Positions 1 to 4,908 of a DNA stretch of 7,021 bases are shown here, one piece after another. The stretch is from contig DKDD01000179.1 in assembly GCA_002451715.1 (NCBI GenBank), positions 1 through 7,021 on the forward strand, written 5' to 3'. This DNA is from Ruminococcaceae bacterium UBA6857. Its GTDB lineage: Bacteria; Bacillota; Clostridia; Oscillospirales; Acutalibacteraceae. The notes below the pieces were generated by a model that saw only the letters and a list, made by a program, of their open reading frames with translations, was not told the DNA's origin and searched no databases. Each line of letters opens with the position of its first letter. Position 1 is the stretch's first letter. The translations under genes were made by a program, and so were the position numbers.

Positions 1-133
1 TTTTGAGACAAGCGTCAAAAGTACCCCAGCGGAGCGAATGAAGCGGTTGTTTTAAGGGTAGAACGTGCGAGGGAGATAGCTTAAAGGAAGGTGAGCGAAA
101 GAAGGCGTAAAAGCAGAAAAGCTCGGCTTTTAC
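1..133. repeat. Left-edge interspersed repeat with nested palindromes
   Basis: No gene is supported here. The first 20 bases form an imperfect palindrome with arms TTTTGA (1-6) and TCAAAA (15-20). The bases after it (GTACC) suggest the palindrome continues to the left of the window. Further in, GTAAAAGC (107-114) and GCTTTTAC (126-133) form a perfect 8-base stem with an 11-base loop. GAGGGAGA (69-76) is complementary to TCTCCCTC (138-145) in the next unit. The stacked inverted repeats and lack of coding potential look like a mobile intergenic repeat. The family cannot be named from this window alone. Confidence 0.5.
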
Positions 134-184
134 TTGCTCTCCCTCAGTCGTCAAAGCCGACAGCTCCCTCACAGGAGTGAGCCA
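134..184. repeat. CTCCCTCAGTCG-type intergenic hairpin element
   Basis: This unit runs through CTCTCCCTCAGTCG and a short inverted pair GTCG/CGAC (147-150 and 158-161). A longer hairpin follows: GCTC-C-CTC (163-170), loop ACAG, GAG-T-GAGC (175-182), with one mismatched pair. From memory, units of this form (CTCCCTCAGTCGGC... followed by a GGGAGC hairpin) are scattered between genes in Faecalibacterium and related Oscillospirales. That assignment is recall, not a search result. The stem has no T-tract, so it is not a standard terminator. Confidence 0.55.
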
Positions 185-205
185 ATGAGCGTCTTCGCAA
201 AATTA

Positions 206-221
206 AAATTAAGCTTAATTT
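206..221. repeat. Perfect 16-base AT-rich palindrome
   Basis: AAATTAAGCTTAATTT is a perfect 16-base palindrome centred on AAGCTT. It directly abuts the left arm of the 222-330 inverted pair. It could be the edge of that repeat, a protein-binding site, or chance in AT-rich sequence. No T-run or start codon gives it an obvious role. Confidence 0.5.
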
Positions 222-330
222 CGTAGGGGTCGGACCCGAGCCGACCCATGAAACCCAGCCGTTTGCATTTTGTTTTTATGTTGCGCAACGTGCAATGGTT
301 CCATGGGTCGGCACAGGTCCGACCTCTACG
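222..330. repeat. Inverted repeat pair, 29-base arms
   Basis: The arm at 222-250 (beginning CGTAGGGGTCGG) and the reverse complement of 302-330 agree at 26 of 29 positions. The arms are separated by 51 bases that contain the palindrome GTTGCGCAAC (280-289). The left arm is itself a hairpin, with GGGTCGG (227-233) and CCGACCC (241-247) around a 7-base loop. The right arm is similar but weaker. The result is two hairpins in opposite orientation, or one large cruciform, resembling a small non-autonomous repeat. No ORF inside looks real. Confidence 0.7.
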
Positions 331-393
331 ATAAATTGCGAAAATCCAAATTTACAAAACTCGGTTTACATCCTGCAAACATTAAAGAAAAAC

Positions 394-418
394 GGGAGCC
401 TCGCGAGACTCCCCTACG
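394..418 (-). repeat. GGGAG/CTCCC hairpin repeat; minus-strand terminator-like
   Basis: GGGAG (394-398), CTCGCGAG (400-407) and CTCCC (409-413) form a near-perfect 20-base palindrome with one mismatched pair (C399/A408). It is followed by CTACG, the same edge seen on the 222-330 pair. On the minus strand the stem is followed by G and five T (positions 393 to 388), so it could end minus-strand transcription. No minus-strand gene feeds into it here, so a repeat-family member is the more economical reading. Confidence 0.5.
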
Positions 419-473
419 AAATAAACCGTACATTTAACCAACAAATTTCTGCTGTGCAAAAGGTTAGATTTCC

Positions 474-497
474 GGGCGGAACAAAATCTGTCCCTAC
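474..497. repeat. Degenerate hairpin repeat with CCCTAC edge
   Basis: GGGCGGA (474-480) pairs with TCTGTCCC (487-494) if one bulged T and one G-T wobble are allowed. It ends in CCCTAC, like the other repeats at 222-418. It appears to be a decayed fourth copy of that hairpin type, lying about 30 bases before the promoter of the kinase-like gene. Confidence 0.4.
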
Positions 498-528
498 CAT
501 TACCGTACGAACTTTAAACTTGAATTTA

Positions 529-558
529 TTGACTTTCGCAACACTTCTATGATATTAT
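529..558 (+). promoter_or_regulatory. Predicted sigma-A-type promoter of the kinase-like gene
   Basis: TTGACT (529-534) fits a -35 box and TATTAT (553-558) a -10 box, with an 18-base spacer in an AT-rich setting. It is the best such pair between the repeat cluster and the start codon at 672, and it predicts a leader of roughly 105 bases. Just downstream, AACCGAT occurs twice with an 8-base period (569-575 and 577-583), which could be a weak operator. Based on sequence only. Confidence 0.5.
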
Positions 559-671
559 AACAAATAACAACCGATTAACCGATAAACATAAATTCCAACT
601 GGATATGTTCGTAATTTCGTTGATCGGCGGTTACTTTTGCAATTATATCTTCCGAAACGGAGAGTGAACAT

Positions 672-2477
672 ATGACTTTTGAAGACCTCAAAAAAATGGA
701 GCCGCTGTTCGGCGAACGATATATTGATAATATCGTGTCCCGCGGAAAAAGCTCGGTCGTATATCGCGTTTCAAAGCAAAGCGGAAACACTGATTTTCTT
801 GCGCTCAAGGTCGTTCGGTTTCCGAAAAGCGAACAGGAACTGACAAAAGCGTTAAACAGCGGAAAGTATACCGGCGTTGCCGGCTATCTCGACAATATCG
901 AGGCTGAAGTGCGCGAAAACATGGATAAAATGATGTATCTTCGTGCGAATAAAAATATTGTCCGCTTTGATAATTATGAAATCGTTCGCGAAGAAGGCGC
1001 GGTGAATGTTCTTATACTTATGGAACTTCTTACCCCGCTTGCAACCTATCTCACAAAAGAAAAATGCAGCTGCGGCGAAGTTGCAAAACTCGGCTCGGAT
1101 CTTTGCGCGGCACTTGAAGGTTTTCGAAGCGTCGGCGTAATTCACCGCGAAATCATGCCCGAAAATATTTTTGTCGATATGTACGGCAACTATAAACTCG
1201 GCGATTTCGGAATCTATTCCGGAATCCGCGACGAGGGCGGAAAGTTTACCGACGCGGCCTATCTTGCGCCCGAAATCATCAAAGGCGGCTTTGCCGATTC
1301 AAACAGCGATATTTATTCGCTCGGCCTTGTGATGTATAAACTTCTCAACAACAGCAGAACGCCGTTTTTGCCGAATTTCCCGGCGCCTATTTCGCTTTCG
1401 GACCGCGAAACCGCTTTTGAAAAACGAATGAACGGCGAACTGTTTTCAAAACCTGCCGAAGCCGATGTTCCGCTTTCAAGAATAATTTTCAAGGCAACCT
1501 CTTTCAAACCGCAGGACAGATTTGCCGACCCTGCCGTGTTCAAAGGCGAGATCGAAAGCTATATCGCATATCTGAACAGCCCGTCGTATTCAAAAGAGGG
1601 TGCCGTTCCGAAAGTTCAAACCGTTAAAAATTTCCGCATTGCGGAAGACGGCGATGTCTTTTTCAGTACCTATGACGAAAAAAATCCGCCGAACGTTTCA
1701 AAAACCGACCCGGCGAAAGAAGAGTTTAAAGAAGCTTTCAGCGACACGGAAGAAAGCGAAGAAGAAAAGAAAGCCGCAAACAAAAAAATGTATATCATCA
1801 TTGCGGTTCTTGCCGTTGTTGCCGTTGTCGCAACCGTTCTGATCGTCAGAATGCTCAAAACGCCCGACACAACAACAACCGCAAGCACAACAGAGAGTAC
1901 CACGGTCAGCACGACCGAAAGTACAACGGAGTCCACAACCGAATCCACAACGGAAAGTACCACCGAAAGCACAACCGAGAGTACCACGGAATCCACAACC
2001 GAAAGTACGACCGAAAGCACAACGGAGTCCACAACCGAAAGTACGACTGAAAGCACAACTGCTCCGGCGGGAACGGGAAAGTTCTTTAATTCCGATAAAA
2101 CCGACGGCGAACAATCTGCCGACGGAAGAACCTATACCGAAATCAAAAGCGCGTCCGCGGCTCTTGAAATTGACGAAAACGATGAAATTACAAAGGTCAT
2201 CGTCAATGTCAAGGATGCCCTCGGCTCTTCGCCGAAAGCCGCCGGAAAGGCTTATCTTATCGAAACCGTGGGAAACACCGTAATTTCACGCGAAGCGTTC
2301 GATTTCAGCTGTATCTATGACAGCAGTGACGAAAACAGTGTGCTTGCCTGCGTTGTTGATATCAACCGCGAAATGTATTACGAACGCGGAATGAATTATT
2401 ACATCTGCTTTGACGAAGGCGCAATTGAAACCGATGACACGATCTCTCTTCCGCTTGAAATCAAGCTCAAAAAATAA
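672..2477 (+). CDS. Membrane-anchored Ser/Thr kinase-like protein with STTE stalk and external domain (possible pseudokinase)
   Basis: A 601-residue protein starting at ATG with GGAGAG 7 bases upstream. Residues about 15-300 have a Hanks-type kinase fold: a weak glycine loop (SRGKSSVV, 23-30), the ATP lysine in ALKVV (K46), the catalytic loop at 158-165, DFG (178-180) and APE (199-201). The catalytic loop is HREIMPEN, so the usual catalytic Asp is Glu160 and the usual Lys is Met162, while Asn165 and the DFG Asp are kept. ATP binding may survive, but phosphotransfer is doubtful. The alpha-C glutamate could not be placed with certainty (E82 is nearest). An acidic then basic juxtamembrane stretch leads to one transmembrane helix (about 374-392). 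After it come fifteen 4-residue STTE-type units (405-464) and a beta-rich domain of about 137 residues that I do not recognise. There are no PASTA repeats. By topology it is a receptor-like sensor: kinase inside, stalk and sensor outside. It appears monocistronic and no partner is identifiable. Confidence 0.9.
   Translation: MTFEDLKKMEPLFGERYIDNIVSRGKSSVVYRVSKQSGNTDFLALKVVRFPKSEQELTKALNSGKYTGVAGYLDNIEAEVRENMDKMMYLRANKNIVRFDNYEIVREEGAVNVLILMELLTPLATYLTKEKCSCGEVAKLGSDLCAALEGFRSVGVIHREIMPENIFVDMYGNYKLGDFGIYSGIRDEGGKFTDAAYLAPEIIKGGFADSNSDIYSLGLVMYKLLNNSRTPFLPNFPAPISLSDRETAFEKRMNGELFSKPAEADVPLSRIIFKATSFKPQDRFADPAVFKGEIESYIAYLNSPSYSKEGAVPKVQTVKNFRIAEDGDVFFSTYDEKNPPNVSKTDPAKEEFKEAFSDTEESEEEKKAANKKMYIIIAVLAVVAVVATVLIVRMLKTPDTTTTASTTESTTVSTTESTTESTTESTTESTTESTTESTTESTTESTTESTTESTTESTTESTTAPAGTGKFFNSDKTDGEQSADGRTYTEIKSASAALEIDENDEITKVIVNVKDALGSSPKAAGKAYLIETVGNTVISREAFDFSCIYDSSDENSVLACVVDINREMYYERGMNYYICFDEGAIETDDTISLPLEIKLKK
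1884..2063 (+). repeat. Fifteen in-frame 12-base repeats encoding the STTE stalk
   Basis: Fifteen consecutive 4-residue units Ser-Thr-Thr-X cover residues 405-464. X is Glu in units 1 and 3-14, Val in unit 2 and Ala in unit 15. The DNA units vary strongly although the protein barely does. Serine is AGC, AGT or TCC, threonine is ACA, ACC, ACG or ACT, and Glu is GAA or GAG. The segment lies just outside the predicted membrane helix, so it should be an extended, possibly O-glycosylated spacer through the cell wall. Confidence 0.95.
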
Positions 2478-2514
2478 TTCATAAGCTGAACCCTCATTCA
2501 AAACATTAAAAAAT

Positions 2515-2557
2515 AACTCCGCCGCTTTCGGGTAAAACCGATTGCGGCGGAGTTTTT
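2515..2557. terminator. Bidirectional rho-independent terminator between convergent genes
   Basis: AACTCCGCCGC (2515-2525) pairs perfectly with GCGGCGGAGTT (2544-2554), an 11-base GC-rich stem with an 18-base loop. On the plus strand it runs into TTTTT (2553-2557), ending the kinase-like gene 38 bases after its stop. On the minus strand the stem is followed by an AT-rich tract (TTATTTTTTAATG), ending the DUF4430/ECF operon. Its position between two converging stops fits a shared terminator. Confidence 0.88.
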
Positions 2558-2566
2558 GTTGCTTGA

Positions 2567-3373
2567 TTATTTAGTGAAAAGCGATTTGAAAAATTCAACA
2601 ATCTTGTTGAAGAAATCTTTGATTCTTGCAATAAGGTCAACAAGAATGTTGTCTGAAGTTTTTTCGCCGACAAAGTAATCGGGAGCAAATCTCAAAACTG
2701 TCGGGCAGCCGTTTGCGGCGTAACGTTCAATTTGAACGCCGTGTGCGCCTTTGGTGAGATATTCTTCGGGAATTGTGCAAACGCCGTTTTCGTCGGGAGT
2801 GAGAGTAACGGTTTTGCCGTCGCCGTATGCCCAGGTGAGGGTGTAGCCGGTGACGGGGTTTTCTTTCTGAATGGGGTTCCAGTTGTCGTCATATGCTGTG
2901 TCAAGGCTTGTGAACGAAATTTTTCCGTTTTCAAGTTCGCTTGTGTTCGCGGTCGGATACTGCATTCCTACGCCGTAGGGATCGCCGTAGTAAACAACAA
3001 TGCTGTCCGAAGCAGAAACGGTGTATGCCGAAGCGCCGACTTGAGGCTCAACGGAATTGACTCTGTAAAGCCAGCCGTCAAAACCTTTGAAAGTTTTTTC
3101 GCTTTCGCCGTTGATGTCGCTGATGTAAGGACCGTATTTGCTGTCAACGGTTGTAACGGTGAGTGCAGTGCTGTCCTTGTCGGCCTGAGCAAGAACGTCA
3201 AGAACCGTTGCACCCTCGTCAACGGTAACTTTGCTGTAATACATGCATTCTTTGATGCCTTCGATTCTGAGCGTTACGGTGATTTTTCCTGCGGCAAAAG
3301 CGAATGCCGAAAAGCAGGAAAGAAGCATCAGCGCAGTCAGAAGAACAGCGATTGATTTTTTGAGGTTTTTCAT
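2567..3373 (-). CDS. Secreted DUF4430 (transcobalamin-like C-terminal domain) protein with C-terminal amphipathic helix
   Basis: A 268-residue protein. I start it at the ATG at 3373 because MKNLKK opens a clear signal peptide (hydrophobic core about 8-20, likely cleavage after AFA at 25-27) and AAGGAAG lies 9 bases upstream. Starting further upstream in the same frame would run into the preceding lipoprotein gene and add non-signal sequence. Residues about 31-130 match the DUF4430 pattern: a beta strand, the GATVLDVL turn-helix (55-62), GFDGWLYRVN (97-106), and a closing strand SDSIVVYYGD (122-131). Residues about 132-232 form a second, beta-rich region I do not recognise. The tail (241-268) is a Phe/Ile/Lys-rich amphipathic helix. 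It is the last gene of the operon, 43 bases after the lipoprotein, with the shared terminator next. A ligand-capture role beside the ECF transporter is inferred from domain and context; the ligand is unproven. Confidence 0.87.
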   Translation of the reverse strand: MKNLKKSIAVLLTALMLLSCFSAFAFAAGKITVTLRIEGIKECMYYSKVTVDEGATVLDVLAQADKDSTALTVTTVDSKYGPYISDINGESEKTFKGFDGWLYRVNSVEPQVGASAYTVSASDSIVVYYGDPYGVGMQYPTANTSELENGKISFTSLDTAYDDNWNPIQKENPVTGYTLTWAYGDGKTVTLTPDENGVCTIPEEYLTKGAHGVQIERYAANGCPTVLRFAPDYFVGEKTSDNILVDLIARIKDFFNKIVEFFKSLFTK

Positions 3374-3416
3374 TTTTGTGTACTTCCTTTCGGTTGATAT
3401 ATTTTCGAACACTGTC

Positions 3417-4196
3417 TCATTCGGTGAGGTCGTCACCCATTGAGGCGGTGTATGCGAACGTAATTGTGTCCCGGTCTTTAACTTCATACACACTTGAGGA
3501 AACGTCGGGATATGTTCCGTTAACGTTGAACATCCAGCCGGAAAGACTTCCGCAGTCCTTTTCATAAAGCTGGTGGATTCCCTCAACGTAATATGACTGA
3601 TATGCGGGAGTAAAAGAAAATTCAAGCTGAATACCGCTTTTTTGGCAGTACTTGCAATTGTCGGTGCAAACGTTTTCTTTGCACGCTTTTTTGAGCGCGT
3701 CAAAAGCGGTTGCGCCTTTCGGTAAAGTTACCGCCGCGGTTTTGAGAATATATCCGTTTTTCGGAACAAAACTTTTCTTTCCTTTTTTGAGCGAAGAAAG
3801 ATTGTTTTGAATGTTTCTGCAATCAATCGTAACAAAACAAGTTATTCCGCTTTGTTCCGTGCTCGGTTCGGGCGAAGTGGTCGTTGTTTCTTTTTTTGTT
3901 GCAATTTCGGTTTGCGTCTTTTTTTCGGTACTTTTTTCGGCTTGTGTTTCGGTCGGGGCTGAAAAGGTACTTTCGGCCGTTGCTTCTTTTGCCGTCGCCT
4001 CTTTTGTCGCCGTCGTAACCGTTTGCGATTCTGTAACAGATGAAGACGCCGAAACGGTGCTTTGTGTTGTTTCGTGCGTTGTGCTTTGAACTGTGCCCGA
4101 CGAAACGGGTTCGTCTTTTTGTGCCGCACAGCCGAAAAACGAAAACAGAAATAAAATAGAAAGAAAAATCGAAACTGTTTTTTTCAAATCAGACAT
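3417..4196 (-). CDS. DUF4430-domain lipoprotein, probable ligand-capture subunit of the ECF system
   Basis: A 259-residue protein in three parts. First, a lipoprotein signal peptide (KK, hydrophobic 8-21, FFGC with lipidation Cys23; the -3/-2 Phe residues are less usual). Second, a disordered linker, about 30-117, in which 40 of 88 residues are Ser or Thr. Third, a DUF4430 domain (about 118-253) with TIDCRNI, FVPKNGYIL, KGATAFDALKKAC, YYVEGIHQLYEKDCG, SGWMFNVNG and a final DTITFAY strand. In intrinsic factor and transcobalamin the related beta-domain closes over cobalamin, so binding of a cobalamin-like ligand outside the membrane is a reasonable inference, not shown here. An insert carrying extra cysteines interrupts the domain at about 176-187. 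The ATG overlaps the S-subunit gene by 8 bases and abuts its GGAGG with no spacer. A TTG three codons later (4187), giving an MKKT start, may be the true start. Confidence 0.88.
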   Translation of the reverse strand: MSDLKKTVSIFLSILFLFSFFGCAAQKDEPVSSGTVQSTTHETTQSTVSASSSVTESQTVTTATKEATAKEATAESTFSAPTETQAEKSTEKKTQTEIATKKETTTTSPEPSTEQSGITCFVTIDCRNIQNNLSSLKKGKKSFVPKNGYILKTAAVTLPKGATAFDALKKACKENVCTDNCKYCQKSGIQLEFSFTPAYQSYYVEGIHQLYEKDCGSLSGWMFNVNGTYPDVSSSVYEVKDRDTITFAYTASMGDDLTE

Positions 4197-4908
4197 CCTC
4201 CAAAGAAAAAATTCCGTATTTTGTGTTGAGCCGCGAAAGCTTGTCCTGCATAGGCTTGTTCAAAAAAAAGAGCACAAGCGCGGTTGCCGCACCGTGAACA
4301 AGGTTGAACGGCACACCCGAAGCAAAAACCGAAAGCACGCTTTTTTTTGAAAAATCCGTTGCCATCATCAGCACCGAACAACAATCAACAATTCCGCCGT
4401 AGACCGCAAAGGTCAAAACTCCGCCGACAATGCTTATAAGCACACGGTTTTTGCTTTGCCTGCCGCCGTGAAAAACCGCGCCGCAAAGAAAGCCGACAAG
4501 TCCTGCGCCGAGCATTTGAAACGGCGTGAAAATGCCTTGCCCGAACGCAAAGTTAGAAACAAAAATCGAAATCGCACCCGTAACAAAACCAACGTTTTCG
4601 CCGAACGCAATTGCCGTGATAATCACAATCGCGCAAAGCGGCTTGACCTGCGGAACAAACGCAAAAACAATGCGGGACATTGCGCAAAGTGCACTCATCA
4701 CTGCAATTGTAACAATTTCGCTTGTTTTGATTTTCCTTTTTTCAAACATCACAAAAAACGGAAGAATCGAAAGAAAAATCAAACCGAGCGCCGAGGCAAA
4801 ATAATATTTTGAACCGAGATATTTATATGAGAAAAAGGCGAAAAGCGGCGCAAAAACAAAAAGGCAAAGGATTGAAACGGCGTTCAGCGCCGTAAATTTT
4901 TTTTGCAA
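4189..4908 (-). CDS. ECF transporter S component (substrate-binding membrane subunit)
   Basis: A 239-residue integral membrane protein. It starts at TTG (4908), supported by GAGGTG 8 bases upstream, and overlaps the ATPase gene by 25 bases. Two hydrophobic segments (about 9-26 and 34-54) precede the core, which starts at KTSEIVTIAVMSAL (61-74). The core has the S-component look: SRIVFAFVPQVKP (78-90), AIAFGENVGFVTGAISIFVSN (99-119, helices separated by a Gly-rich turn), FGQGIFTPFQM (122-132), GLVGFLCG (136-143), then about two more helices. From memory, the NFxFGQGxxTPxQM pattern marks S components of the group that includes cobalamin (CbrT-like) and uncharacterised members. I cannot separate these, so no symbol is given. 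The DUF4430 neighbours favour a corrinoid substrate. It should sit in the membrane with the T and fused ATPase subunits encoded just upstream. Confidence 0.88.
   Translation of the reverse strand: MQKKFTALNAVSILCLFVFAPLFAFFSYKYLGSKYYFASALGLIFLSILPFFVMFEKRKIKTSEIVTIAVMSALCAMSRIVFAFVPQVKPLCAIVIITAIAFGENVGFVTGAISIFVSNFAFGQGIFTPFQMLGAGLVGFLCGAVFHGGRQSKNRVLISIVGGVLTFAVYGGIVDCCSVLMMATDFSKKSVLSVFASGVPFNLVHGAATALVLFFLNKPMQDKLSRLNTKYGIFSLEDV
4197..4201 (-). promoter_or_regulatory. GGAGG ribosome binding site that questions the lipoprotein start
   Basis: GGAGG on the minus strand touches the ATG at 4196 with no spacer, too close to serve it. The in-frame TTG at 4187 is 9 bases away, a workable distance, and gives MKKTVSIF, a cleaner lipoprotein signal start. 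Re-initiation at the ATG after the overlapping S-subunit TGA (4189-4191) remains an alternative. Confidence 0.6.

Noticed and set aside
2..55. Possible 17-residue C-terminus of a gene entering from the left (frame ending TAA at 53-55)
   Set aside because: It is too short to assess, and the same bases belong to the edge palindrome and repeat.
222..497. CRISPR-like repeat array
   Set aside because: The repeats differ in sequence, orientation and spacing and have no regular spacers or cas genes; they are hairpin elements.
295..552. 85-codon plus-strand frame in the intergenic repeats
   Set aside because: It runs through inverted repeats and the promoter, has no ribosome site and no recognisable protein features.
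1670..2114. Two minus-strand frames across the STTE repeat (repetitive LSVV and Gly/Cys/Phe-rich translations)
   Set aside because: Both are readings of the opposite strand of the Thr/Ser/Glu repeat and have no independent support.
2732..3355. Plus-strand open frame of 207 codons
   Set aside because: Antisense to the secreted DUF4430 gene. Its Val/Phe/Cys-rich composition is a by-product of the real gene's codons.
3374..3703. 110-residue upstream extension of the secreted DUF4430 protein
   Set aside because: It would overlap the lipoprotein gene in another frame and bury the signal peptide inside the protein. The ATG at 3373 has its own ribosome site.
4341..4348. A8 run in the S-subunit gene as a programmed slippage site
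   Set aside because: The frame is intact on both sides, there is no downstream stem or alternative frame of note, and A-runs are common in these Lys-rich genes.
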